DNA from: a virus
Length of the DNA: 35,260 bases
IMG/VR virus record: IMGVR_UViG_3300031576_000197
Coordinates: 1-35,260 of that record
Direction: 5' to 3' (one strand)
Shown here: piece by piece, positions 23,451 through 30,845 of the stretch
Position numbering within the stretch: the stretch's first letter is position 1
How the letters are laid out: each line of letters opens with the position of its first letter
Position numbers and translations under genes: made by a program
The notes under the pieces: generated by a model
The model's database searches: none
What the model saw: only the letters and a program-made list of their open reading frames with translations
What the model was told of the DNA's origin: nothing

Positions 23451-23879
23451 TTATGTGATTATTGGTAATTTACTTAAACTACCAGAATAATGTGTTACTT
23501 GCCATTTTTCACCGTCACAGTAGAGCTCTGCATAGTTACCGACTGTGTCTGGAAGATCGACATATTCTCCAGTATCAACATCACCGTTTAGTGCAACAAC
23601 GCCACCTGGATATGGATAGATACTTATGTTTTGAGCATCAATAATAGCGAATCTAATAACACCTTCACGGCTTTCAACAGGATTAGGTAAAGTAACAACA
23701 AGCGCACCACCGGATCCTTCATTGTTAATAACTGTAAACAAGTCATCTTGTGTTAATACAGTGTCACTAACAATTGCTCTTACTGGCGCATTTGCGCAAT
23801 CAATGAAAGGTACAAACACTAAGTTTACGCTTTCCACTGATCTAACTCTGCCGAGAAATCCTGGATTCTTTAAAGGCAT
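23451..23879 (-). CDS. Fibre / decoration-like protein (142 aa), related to 21974-22417
   Basis: Shares its strand order with the 147-aa protein at 21974-22417: GALVVTLPNPV, then IRFAIIDAQN, a YPYPGGVVALNG turn, and AELYCDGEKWQV. The first gene after the coat gene (19-bp gap), which suits a decoration or head-fibre protein. The start is MPLKNPGFLG with a TAAAAAC leader and no Shine-Dalgarno. Confidence 0.55.
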   Translation of the reverse strand: MPLKNPGFLGRVRSVESVNLVFVPFIDCANAPVRAIVSDTVLTQDDLFTVINNEGSGGALVVTLPNPVESREGVIRFAIIDAQNISIYPYPGGVVALNGDVDTGEYVDLPDTVGNYAELYCDGEKWQVTHYSGSLSKLPIIT

Positions 23880-23898
23880 GTTTTTATTTGGTTAAGGA

Positions 23899-25053
23899 TT
23901 AAGCGTTTACTGTTAGCTTGTATAGTCTTCGTGCATCTCTTGAGAACACTTTAGTGCCATACAATTCCTTGCCCTTTAGATACACGCCAAATTGTTTAGG
24001 TTTAGGTGTAGTTTCAAGAGTAGGCATGATTTGTGCAGCTAAAGCGATTGCGCCTTTAACTCCAAACAAGATAGAAGTTGTTTCAGTTCCGAAAAGGTTT
24101 GAAGCAGAAGCAAATGAAGAAGAGGCGTTGATTTTGCCAAGACCACTCAAGGTAGCTACATCAGCAACGAATGCAGATAGAACAGCTCTTTGATTTTTAA
24201 GTACGGTTCGGTTATCAGAAGACACATCAACGAAGCCTGTGCCAGTACCGGCGATAGCGTTGATAGTATTTGTCTGAGTACCAGCCACACCGCCGGCAAT
24301 TGTGATTTCACCAGGATTAGCAGCAGCCGCTACATAAGTCCATGTTACTCCCCATATAGTGATAGTATCACCAGGAGTTGGGTTGACAGCTAGTGTGAAT
24401 GGCACAGAAGAAGGGATGTTATTTGAGCAGTACACGTCAAATCCATGAGCGAATCCTTCAAATCCATTTCGTAGAGTTGAGTCAGCCACTTGGAAACCAT
24501 TTGCTACAAAAGTTGAAGCAAGAAGGTTCTTGAATTGTGGGCCCATGATAGCGAATTTCTGCATACCAGTTGTGTATGCGTTGGCTTGGAATAGAGAAGT
24601 ATCTGCATCAAGCATAGCTTGATACATAGAAGAACCGTTTAGAGTTCCACCTACTGCAGATAAAGCGGCAGTGTTAACGCCAGTAGTAATCAGCGTTCCG
24701 TCCATGTTATTTCGAAGTTGATATGCCATCTGCTTAGACATAGCTAATTGATAATCAGCTTCAGCCTGAGCTCTTTCCATATCGTCGATGTTGACCAAGA
24801 CGCCTTTCTTTTGATCGATTGTAAGAACAGAAGATACAGCAGTCATTGGTTGCTCAGTCAAATCAGTACCTGGAATGTAGTCTTCTAGGTAGACATCTGA
24901 AAGAGTTGGGAATTCAATTTCTTGACCAGAACGTTGAATATCCACACTAAATTTGGTTCTTGCGACTTCCATCGCAATTAACATATTGTTCAAGTAGTCC
25001 TGAACATATGGTTCCCATTTTTTGGGATTTAATACACTTAAATTATTTGCCAT
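23899..25053 (-). CDS. Major capsid (coat) protein, HK97-fold-like (384 aa)
   Basis: The sequence looks like a P22/podovirus-style coat protein: N-terminal helical arm (LNPKKWEPYVQDYLNNMLIA), an E-loop-like region (FPTLSDVYLEDYIPGTDLTE), a spine-helix region (VNIDDMERAQAEADYQLAMS), and a core with KFAIMGPQFKNLLAS. The segment near 218-290 (PTPGDTITIWGVTWTYVAAA; GTQTNTINAIAG) is beta-rich and may be an insertion domain. Length is in the usual range. It lies right after the scaffold-like gene, the expected order, and is expected to be a very abundant virion protein. Confidence 0.75.
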   Translation of the reverse strand: MANNLSVLNPKKWEPYVQDYLNNMLIAMEVARTKFSVDIQRSGQEIEFPTLSDVYLEDYIPGTDLTEQPMTAVSSVLTIDQKKGVLVNIDDMERAQAEADYQLAMSKQMAYQLRNNMDGTLITTGVNTAALSAVGGTLNGSSMYQAMLDADTSLFQANAYTTGMQKFAIMGPQFKNLLASTFVANGFQVADSTLRNGFEGFAHGFDVYCSNNIPSSVPFTLAVNPTPGDTITIWGVTWTYVAAAANPGEITIAGGVAGTQTNTINAIAGTGTGFVDVSSDNRTVLKNQRAVLSAFVADVATLSGLGKINASSSFASASNLFGTETTSILFGVKGAIALAAQIMPTLETTPKPKQFGVYLKGKELYGTKVFSRDARRLYKLTVNA

Positions 25054-25115
25054 AGTTGTTAAGATTGTTAGTAATTCACAATGCTTAACAGACCAGCTAC
25101 ACTATGATTTTGGCT

Positions 25116-25811
25116 TTATTTCCTAGGGCCTCTGTTGTTGGAATATCCCCCCTTGGCTAAAAGCTTCTCATAAGCAGCGACTCTACTCGTAGAATCTCCT
25201 TTACTTACGAAGTCAGGATCTTCTACGGAAGGCTCTGGCTGAGTGGCGTTTCCGACTGGAATAGCCATCTTCTTTAGTTGTTCTCTTTTGAAACTATCAG
25301 TTGACTTTGAGACGACCTCATAGAACTCAATAGCTTCTTCAAGCGCAGCAACATTGCCAAGGCCCTTGGCTAATAAAGAATTAAACTTGGTTTGGATAAG
25401 AGCTTGATCTTCTGAGTCAAGACCTTTCTTGTTGAGATCATCACGCATTTTCTCGAATTGAGATTTTTGTGTATTGATACTTTCTTCTTCCCTAATTTTT
25501 CGCAGTCTGGCATCTACCAAAGCGTCAATATCTTGAGACTGTTGGTATTTACCTAACCTCTCGGCAAGTAGGCTTTTGGCCCATGCCATAGCGGGAGGAA
25601 GCTCATCAAGGCTGGCTTTACCAGAAATGATTTTGCCCGTCCACGAATCAAGCATCTTTTCTTGATTAGCGACAGTAGCGTCTTTTTTCTCTTGCTCACC
25701 TTGTTTGGTGTCACGAGAGTCTCCTTCTACCTCAGAGGTATTTATACTGTTTGTTTCGGCCTCAGATGAGGCGTCAAACAACTCAGTTGTTGACTGTGTA
25801 GTGTCAGACAT
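25116..25811 (-). CDS. Scaffold-like protein (231 aa)
   Basis: A disordered acidic N-terminus rich in Ser, Thr, Glu and Asp (MSDTTQSTTELFDASSEAET) precedes a helical middle with coiled-coil character (ARLRKIREEESINTQKSQFE) and a basic C-terminal segment (AAYEKLLAKGGYSNNRGPRK). A basic helical C-terminus that binds coat is a known feature of scaffolds such as P22's. Its place directly before the coat gene fits. No protease motif is seen, so the scaffold is presumably released rather than cleaved. Confidence 0.65.
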   Translation of the reverse strand: MSDTTQSTTELFDASSEAETNSINTSEVEGDSRDTKQGEQEKKDATVANQEKMLDSWTGKIISGKASLDELPPAMAWAKSLLAERLGKYQQSQDIDALVDARLRKIREEESINTQKSQFEKMRDDLNKKGLDSEDQALIQTKFNSLLAKGLGNVAALEEAIEFYEVVSKSTDSFKREQLKKMAIPVGNATQPEPSVEDPDFVSKGDSTSRVAAYEKLLAKGGYSNNRGPRK

Positions 25812-25855
25812 ATTGTTCTGTTATTTAAAAAGATCATTGCGGATTCATTGTAGTA

Positions 25856-26245
25856 TCAATATTCAGCTAATTCCATTTCTTTATCTATTTGTTCTTGACT
25901 CTTCTTGGAAGTGTATTCCTTATAGGCGTTCTCAAAGAATGTAGGGAAAATCGCTAAACCAACCTGAAACTTATCCATCTGCATGGGAGTATATTTTTCT
26001 GTCATGGCAAACTCCAACAACTTCGTCTCAAAAATAAGTTGAAGGTTGTGACCATGCTCTTGCCAGAACTCGGCAAACTCTCTAAGAGCTTTCTCCTCCC
26101 CCAGTAGCTTCTCGTGGTAACTCGCTTGGGGTGTTTTGAGTTGTCTTCGCTGTTTCAGCCTTAGCCTTTGCACGAGATCGTCTAGCCGCTGTGCGAGCTT
26201 TTGGTACCACTTTAACGAATGGTTGTTCTTGTTTAGGTTGCTCAT
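25856..26245 (-). CDS. Hypothetical protein, possibly made by frameshift from 26082-26342 (up to 129 aa)
   Basis: The unique part (after 26082, about 74 residues) is helical and charged: QLIFETKLLEFAMTEKY, then QMDKFQVGLAIFPTFFENAY and a final KSQEQIDKEMELAEY. The only in-frame ATG upstream (26245) would overlap the previous gene by 164 bp, and the residues there look like a shadow of its basic tract. The next in-frame ATG is far inside (MTEKYTPM). The frame is +1 relative to the upstream gene. It may be read as the C-terminal half of a fused protein, or start at a non-AUG codon. Conserved function is unknown. Confidence 0.5.
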   Translation of the reverse strand: MSNLNKNNHSLKWYQKLAQRLDDLVQRLRLKQRRQLKTPQASYHEKLLGEEKALREFAEFWQEHGHNLQLIFETKLLEFAMTEKYTPMQMDKFQVGLAIFPTFFENAYKEYTSKKSQEQIDKEMELAEY

Positions 26246-26342
26246 TGTGTTCGATTAATTCGTGATACAGAGGGTTGAAACGATTCTTGTAGATAAGATC
26301 TTCAATACCGTCAGCCTTGTATCTAATTTTGATAGTTTCCAT
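26082..26342 (-). CDS. Small protein after the portal gene (86 aa)
   Basis: METIKIRYKADGIEDLIYKN then NPLYHELIEHNEQPKQEQP, a basic Ala/Lys/Arg tract (KARTAARRSRAKAKAETAK) and a short end TGGGESS. The basic tract may bind nucleic acid. It starts 9 bp after the portal gene ends. It ends in TAG at 26082-26084, ten bases after a purine run GGGGGAGGAG (minus strand, 26093-26102), which is rare in this genome and looks like a Shine-Dalgarno. This could stimulate a +1 shift at TCT-TAG-A into the downstream frame. Confidence 0.6.
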   Translation of the reverse strand: METIKIRYKADGIEDLIYKNRFNPLYHELIEHNEQPKQEQPFVKVVPKARTAARRSRAKAKAETAKTTQNTPSELPREATGGGESS

Positions 26343-26351
26343 AAAAGTTAA

Positions 26352-28124
26352 TTAAAATGCGGCTACAGGATTCTTACGTGTCCTGCTGTTTATTTCAAGC
26401 ACATCTGTCTCAGAAGGCAGGATACTCTCTGATAATTCTCCACCCGCTTGAGGACTCGGAAGGGCTGGAGGCGCTGGCGGCCGGAAAGAGGATGTATCTA
26501 TCTCTGTGTCGTTGAGTTCGGCAATACGCTGCACAAGCGACAAGTACTGAGGGGAACCTGGAGGCAATAGAGGAAGCACCCTTGAGATCTGAGCTTGCCG
26601 CATAATATTAGACGGTATAGCGCCAGACCTTGAGTTAACCTTAATAAAATACTTATGCTTATTAAGCTCATCAGTATAATCTCCAAGCGTGAACTGATCC
26701 ATTCTCATCATCTTTTCTCCAGTATCAATCTTGACTGGCATGTTAATAACAGTCTTATTTTTTTTGGAAATAAACTTTTTGCTCATGTCTAATAATATTT
26801 CCAAAGCAAACTGGAACTCAGAAGCATTGTACTCCATAATTTGTTTAACAAATGCATTAGAGTTTTCTTCCTCAGCGATAATTTGCGTAGCTGTAACATC
26901 ACTACCTTTTTCGATGTCGTCAAGGTTAATACCAAGTCGTCTAATTTCACGGCTCATCTGGTCGTACAAGAATTGATACTCGTTAAGGGCGGACTGGGTA
27001 AGCAGGGACTGTGCTTGTACGCGTCCTGAACCCGGATTAGATGGGTCATATTCAAGTGGTATAAGTGGTTTTTTACCCTGTGATCTACCCTTAATAGCTT
27101 CACGTAGGGAGTTAAAGAACGCAGAAGCTTGTCCCTGAGGAACGTTAACAAGGGTTACTGGATAGACTGAATCCTCGGCGTGACCATACGCCATGTTCAT
27201 AAGTTTTCGGTTGAGTAGCGCGAATCGATATAGCAGATTCCCTAAGCCATAATTGAAAAAACCTCTTGATGAAGGCATGCACATGAACTGTCCGATTGGG
27301 ATATATGGCTTATTGTCCTTCATGAAAGGATACTTGTCACCCGTGACTTTATCTATCACAGTACAGGCGGAACCACCGACAATCACATATTCCTTTGTGT
27401 CAAGGTTGTAGTAATAACCAATTTCGGTTAAATCGTCTAGACGCGTAGTCTGTTGATAGCTTCTGCCGGTTTCAGCTTCTATATGTGAATCCATTTCTCG
27501 CGGGATAGTACCGCTTGTGCCGTTCTTTTTAAGTTTAGGATAGAGTCTAATAGCTTGTTGCCAAGACATGGAAAAGACAGCCAAAGCCTCAGTTGCGCTT
27601 CTGCCGTATCCGCCTGCTCTTATAGATGTAGCATAAGGGTCTACATACACATTAGAATTAGGAATTGGGTTGAAGACAATAGGTATATCTGAATTCTCTT
27701 CAGGATTGGAGCCGAATGTATAGAATCCATCCCCGTAAAGTAACTGATTCCAAAACACACCCCCTTTGTCGCGCACACCGGAAATAAGTCCAGACTTGTC
27801 AGCAATAAAACTGGTACCATAAGTCATAATTTTTTCGATTGCTTCTGGTCTACCGACCCCGTGCAGCTGGAAGTCTAGGGGTTTCATTTTGTTCATAGTG
27901 CGCCACATGGCTTGCTGAAGCATTTGAGCTGTAACCTTCATAGCGCCTGAAGGAGTAGCAATGTTGAATCCCTCCTCAAATAGAGAGGCTATAGCAATAT
28001 TCTTGGTATCGTAATCTCTTTTAATTTCAACGTTGCGATTGATAAGATCAAGCATCTTCTTGACGGCAGGATCCTGCATACCGTTCACAACCTTGCCACT
28101 GCGATTGGATTGGGTTTCGTCCAT
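26352..28124 (-). CDS. Portal protein (P22/T7-like head-tail connector) (590 aa)
   Basis: Forms the dodecameric DNA portal at one capsid vertex, where terminase docks. Length (590) fits a podovirus portal. The order terL, then portal, then scaffold and coat is standard. Recognisable portal-like features are the N-terminal helical wing (DLINRNVEIKRDYDTKNIAI), a VNPNPNSNVYVDPYAT-like segment (IPNSNVYVDPYATS), and GDKYPFMKDNKPYIPIGQF in the clip region. A helical crown region follows (RREIRRLGINLDDIEK). The C-terminus is a Pro-rich tail. Assignment is by context and layout, with no crystal-defined residues checked. Confidence 0.75.
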   Translation of the reverse strand: MDETQSNRSGKVVNGMQDPAVKKMLDLINRNVEIKRDYDTKNIAIASLFEEGFNIATPSGAMKVTAQMLQQAMWRTMNKMKPLDFQLHGVGRPEAIEKIMTYGTSFIADKSGLISGVRDKGGVFWNQLLYGDGFYTFGSNPEENSDIPIVFNPIPNSNVYVDPYATSIRAGGYGRSATEALAVFSMSWQQAIRLYPKLKKNGTSGTIPREMDSHIEAETGRSYQQTTRLDDLTEIGYYYNLDTKEYVIVGGSACTVIDKVTGDKYPFMKDNKPYIPIGQFMCMPSSRGFFNYGLGNLLYRFALLNRKLMNMAYGHAEDSVYPVTLVNVPQGQASAFFNSLREAIKGRSQGKKPLIPLEYDPSNPGSGRVQAQSLLTQSALNEYQFLYDQMSREIRRLGINLDDIEKGSDVTATQIIAEEENSNAFVKQIMEYNASEFQFALEILLDMSKKFISKKNKTVINMPVKIDTGEKMMRMDQFTLGDYTDELNKHKYFIKVNSRSGAIPSNIMRQAQISRVLPLLPPGSPQYLSLVQRIAELNDTEIDTSSFRPPAPPALPSPQAGGELSESILPSETDVLEINSRTRKNPVAAF

Positions 28125-28126
28125 AG

Positions 28127-29494
28127 TTATAATTGGTCATTTGTAGTCTCGTACATTGTATCACCAAGCACTTCATATTCCATGTTTTGACTTGACAGAT
28201 TGTATTGTTGTATTGCTAGCAGCAGATCGTCTTTGACTTTGAGGGTTGGAAGCGATGTTGCAAGCGCCTGAAAAGCATCGGCGAAGTTAGACGACCAGTC
28301 ATGGTAGGGTCTGTCCTCGAATACGCCACGTTCTTCTATCCAGCGTCTTCTATATATCCTCAGGGCTTCGATAAGTTTTGTGCACTTCTCAGCATCAAAC
28401 CAGCATCTAGGCATAATCTCACGGGCCTTCTGGATGTCACGGTTCTTGTCATTGGTGCGTATGAGTACTTCCACCTCATAACCTTCATCCTTCAAAACTT
28501 GTGCAAAACTTCTTAAAGAGTCAGGAGCACGCTTGTTACCGTCGTGAGGTAGTTTCATGCTAGCGTACTTATAACCCCTCTCTTTGAGCAGGAAGACATA
28601 ATAGTCAAAACCTTTGTTGGTGCCGTACACAAGATCAATAACCTTAATCTCAGCGCCCTTTATCTGATAGAAGATACCTACCTGTTCATCGTTAATTCCA
28701 AGGTCCCAAGCTACATATACTGGTTCATATTGCCACATGATAATATTACCTATCCTGTTTTCTGTATCGGCTTGCTTAATATCGCTCTCGAAATATGCGC
28801 CCTTGATAGAACCAGTCGCCCAATCGCCCCATCGCCACTGCCTCTTAAGATCATCTGGCAAACCTTCTAACCAAGAGACGTATGAAGGGTCAGCTTTTGA
28901 TAAAGACGGGTTGTCATCGATAGTAGCGTGGATATAGACACGACTGCGTCCATCCCTCTCAAAAGGTATACCCATAGGCGAAGGGTCTATGAATCGTTTC
29001 TTTACCCACTCTTGGCCTACATTGCCCGGATTGCCAGTACAGAAAACCATAGGCTTTACGCCGGCAAGTGTAGAACGACAAGAGGATATGAGCTTGAGGT
29101 ATGATTCCTCTGCTGGTATTTGGGGGAGTTCTTCAATAAGGATGCGCTGATACTCGTGACCCTGATACTTGGTATAAGAGTTGGCATCTTTAAGATGGCC
29201 GGTGATGATTTTATAACCACTAGGGAAATGAAACTCAGCCACTTGACCTACCTTCTTGGCACCAAAGTGGGAATATATAGCCTCAGCTCTGTCAATCCAG
29301 TCCTTAAGATCTTCAGAATACTTCCTTATAACAAGCGATCTAGCGTTGGGAGAGTCTTTAATGTAGAGCAACCATAAGATGCCCGCCATAGTCTTGCCGC
29401 CTCCTCTACCGCCACCATAAAAGATCTCATTGGCCGTCTGAAGTAGAGCTATCTCTTGTTTCCGGTGAGGACGCAATATCGTTGACTGGGACAT
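28127..29494 (-). CDS. Terminase large subunit (455 aa)
   Basis: The DNA-packaging motor. The N-terminal ATPase has a Walker A motif GGGRGGGKT at residues 27-35 and a Walker B ILIEE at 118-122 (acidic pair E121/E122). The C-terminal RNase H-like nuclease has the first acidic residue at D264 in VAWDLGINDEQ, with a later Asp in the segment DWSSNFADAFQAL near residue 416. Length is typical. It overlaps the small-subunit gene by 68 bp in another frame. Packaging strategy (headful or site-specific) cannot be inferred from this sequence alone. Confidence 0.95.
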   Translation of the reverse strand: MSQSTILRPHRKQEIALLQTANEIFYGGGRGGGKTMAGILWLLYIKDSPNARSLVIRKYSEDLKDWIDRAEAIYSHFGAKKVGQVAEFHFPSGYKIITGHLKDANSYTKYQGHEYQRILIEELPQIPAEESYLKLISSCRSTLAGVKPMVFCTGNPGNVGQEWVKKRFIDPSPMGIPFERDGRSRVYIHATIDDNPSLSKADPSYVSWLEGLPDDLKRQWRWGDWATGSIKGAYFESDIKQADTENRIGNIIMWQYEPVYVAWDLGINDEQVGIFYQIKGAEIKVIDLVYGTNKGFDYYVFLLKERGYKYASMKLPHDGNKRAPDSLRSFAQVLKDEGYEVEVLIRTNDKNRDIQKAREIMPRCWFDAEKCTKLIEALRIYRRRWIEERGVFEDRPYHDWSSNFADAFQALATSLPTLKVKDDLLLAIQQYNLSSQNMEYEVLGDTMYETTNDQL

Positions 29495-29804
29495 ATATTT
29501 GTAGTGGTTGTATTAAATTAATACCGTCTCCAAGATCACCCTTTGGAAGGCCATCTATGTAATTCCATATTAGTTTCATACTTGGAACGTCGCCTTCTTC
29601 TACGGCTTTTCTGTAGGCTCTTTCGACAAACACCCTTTTATTGGTCTTGGTTGTCTCTTTGGAGTGATTCTCCTTAAGAAATTGCTTCATTAAGAAAGTC
29701 AGAGACTCTTCCTCAAGTGGTCTTCCCTTTGGATTTCCTGACATTCCAGCTTTCCATTTATGGCCCCATACTCTACCCTTGGCAGATCCTTTACTCTTTT
29801 CCAT
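29427..29804 (-). CDS. Terminase small subunit (125 aa)
   Basis: Recognises packaging DNA and hands it to the large subunit. Position directly before terL and the N-terminal motif AGMSGNPKGRP match small terminase/DUF5681-type proteins. The middle is helical (ESLTFLMKQFLKENHSKETT), and the C-terminus is polar and overlaps terL by 68 bp. It is the first gene of the late arm, about 19 nt after the predicted transcription start. Confidence 0.75.
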   Translation of the reverse strand: MEKSKGSAKGRVWGHKWKAGMSGNPKGRPLEEESLTFLMKQFLKENHSKETTKTNKRVFVERAYRKAVEEGDVPSMKLIWNYIDGLPKGDLGDGINLIQPLQIYVPVNDIASSPETRDSSTSDGQ

Positions 29805-29817
29805 GTTATTTCCTTGT

Positions 29818-29835
29818 TATACTAACGAGAGTATA
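29818..29835. promoter_or_regulatory. Inverted repeat overlapping the late promoter -10 box
   Basis: TATACT (29818-29823), 6 bp, then AGTATA (29830-29835). The right arm is the minus-strand -10 element itself, and the left arm lies near the transcription start. A dimeric protein binding here would block RNA polymerase at the late promoter. A similar palindrome (TAGTACA-GCG-TGTACTA) is inside the promoter at 33238. Confidence 0.4.
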
Positions 29836-29858
29836 CAACTTAGGTGACATTCAATCAA
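29830..29858 (-). promoter_or_regulatory. Late-operon promoter (minus strand)
   Basis: On the minus strand: TTGATT (29858-29853), a 17-bp spacer, then TATACT (29835-29830). The transcription start would be near 29823, and the ATG of the terminase small subunit is at 29804, a leader of about 19 nt. This would drive the structural arm. Confidence 0.6.
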
Positions 29859-29888
29859 ATTATGTTACTAAGTCTGCGGTGATATTAC

Positions 29889-29916
29889 TTGCAAACAAAT
29901 AGCTTGATGTTATAGT
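29889..29916 (+). promoter_or_regulatory. Promoter for the leader ORF / short RNA
   Basis: TTGCAA (29889-29894), a 16-bp spacer, then TATAGT (29911-29916). Its start near 29923 lies about 16 nt before the leader ATG at 29939, the same spacing seen at the other promoters here. The transcript would end at the terminator at 29977. Confidence 0.5.
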
Positions 29917-29938
29917 CTTTTTGTACGGGAGAATTTGT

Positions 29939-29986
29939 ATGGAAGCACTAACCAATCTGGGGGTTGGTGCTTTTTTTGAGTTGTGA
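29939..29986 (+). CDS. Leader peptide (15 aa) overlapping a terminator
   Basis: A 15-codon ORF (MEALTNLGVGAFFEL) with a GGGAG Shine-Dalgarno-like sequence (29927-29931) 7 nt before its ATG; most other genes here lack such a sequence. Its codons run straight through the terminator hairpin and U-run. Ribosomes on it would therefore disrupt the hairpin, letting transcription go on into the replication initiator. This would be an attenuation-like leader. The ORF could also be fortuitous. Confidence 0.35.
   Translation: MEALTNLGVGAFFEL
29944..29977 (+). terminator. Intrinsic terminator (plus strand)
   Basis: AGCACTAACC (29944-29953), an 8-nt loop, GGTTGGTGCT (29962-29971), then T7. The stem has 10 bp with one G-U wobble. 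It is upstream of the initiator's own promoter and downstream of a promoter at 29889, so it ends a short RNA of about 55 nt. No plus-strand gene other than the leader ORF precedes it. Confidence 0.8.
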
Positions 29987-30009
29987 ATTATTCAAGATAT
30001 TAGTATACT
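29981..30009 (+). promoter_or_regulatory. Promoter of the replication initiator gene
   Basis: TTGTGA (29981-29986), a 17-bp spacer, then TATACT (30004-30009). Transcription would start near 30016, about 16 nt before the ATG at 30032. The -10 region is part of AGTATACT, a short palindrome similar to those at the other regulated promoters. Confidence 0.6.
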
Positions 30010-30031
30010 GTTTTTGCACAATCGCTCTTAA

Positions 30032-30844
30032 ATGCCTTCCAACATTAAGATAGCGGTGAGCTCGGAAGGCAGCCGCTATCTTTTTTATTTAAATCTTATG
30101 CTAGACCTCACAGATCATATTATACGCAAAGCGTACTGTCTCAGCCTACACGAGTATGCAGTTCTAATAGAAATCTATTACTTGTCGCACAACAACAAGT
30201 TTGGCGGGTGGTGTATCAAAAGTAAAGACAACATAGCCGAAACGCTTGATATTGGTCGAGATACTGTTTTTAGCGCAATCAAGAAACTCGAAGCAATTGG
30301 ACTAATAGAACGCGGCACCGAGTTAAAGAACACTATAAGAACAACTGATAAATTCAATTCCGTAGTATCTGCTCGTTCTGGATACGCCTTTTCCGTAAAG
30401 ACTGAAGACGAAGAAATTAAAACAGTAGCTCCTGAACATTCCCGACTCACCGTCGGAAAAACCGACGCCCTACCGTCGGAAAAACCGACGCCCACCGTCG
30501 GAAAAACCGACGCTAATATATACATTAAATATATACAAGATAATATATCTTCTAAAGAAGATACTAAAATTAGAACCTATGGGAACCAGGATATCTCTAA
30601 AATGCTTGATGCTCTTAAGCGAACTATAGGGATAGATGCCTTTGCCGATTCCTCTATAGAGAGAAACATTGCAAAGCATTGTGTTACGTTAATGGATAAA
30701 CTCGGCGTAGAAGAATTTCGCCGCCGGCTTGACATAATCCTTGACGATGGTTTTAAGCGGAGAAACTGCAATCGAATCAAGTATGTCTATAACGAGATCA
30801 AGGGATTTATTGACATAAAATCAAATAGCATTAATTCTTACTAG
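30032..30844 (+). CDS. Winged-helix replication initiator-like protein (270 aa)
   Basis: Residues about 38-105 form a winged helix-turn-helix (LHEYAVLIEIYYLS, KSKDNIAETLDIGRDTVFSA, then IGLIERGTELKNTIRTTDKF), the type used by phage O-like and plasmid Rep initiators. A linker of about 140-165 encodes three 18-bp iterons, so the gene contains its own binding sites as lambda O does. The C-terminal 80 residues are helical and basic (DGFKRRNCNRIKYVYNEIKG), possibly a helicase-loader contact region. It probably recruits host replication proteins, as no phage helicase or polymerase is present. First gene of the early arm with its own promoter; a general regulator is an alternative. Confidence 0.65.
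   Translation: MPSNIKIAVSSEGSRYLFYLNLMLDLTDHIIRKAYCLSLHEYAVLIEIYYLSHNNKFGGWCIKSKDNIAETLDIGRDTVFSAIKKLEAIGLIERGTELKNTIRTTDKFNSVVSARSGYAFSVKTEDEEIKTVAPEHSRLTVGKTDALPSEKPTPTVGKTDANIYIKYIQDNISSKEDTKIRTYGNQDISKMLDALKRTIGIDAFADSSIERNIAKHCVTLMDKLGVEEFRRRLDIILDDGFKRRNCNRIKYVYNEIKGFIDIKSNSINSY
30450..30512. repeat. Three 18-bp palindromic iterons, likely replication origin
   Basis: Three identical copies of CCGTCGGAAAAACCGACG at 30450-30467, 30473-30490 and 30495-30512, with 23- and 22-bp spacing (about two helical turns). Each is an inverted repeat (CGTCGG/CCGACG) with an A5 centre. Copies 1 and 3 are read as TVGKTD, copy 2 in another frame as PSEKPT, so the identity is conserved at the DNA level, not the protein level. 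An AT-rich stretch follows immediately (30514-30580), as in lambda ori where O iterons lie next to an AT-rich region. They are likely the binding sites of the initiator in whose gene they lie. Confidence 0.75.
30514..30580. other. AT-rich DNA-unwinding candidate next to the iterons
   Basis: Directly 3' of iteron 3, with runs such as TAATATATACATTAAATATA and a small inverted repeat ATCTTC-TAAA-GAAGAT near 30547-30562. In origins of the lambda and plasmid iteron types, an AT-rich region beside the iterons melts first. The stretch is also coding (YIKYIQDNISSKEDTKI), which uses AT-rich codons. Confidence 0.5.
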
Positions 30845-30845
30845 T

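Noticed and set aside
29717-29902. Plus-strand ORF of 61 aa over the terminase gene start
   Set aside because: Antisense to terS, no family, and it spans promoter sequence.
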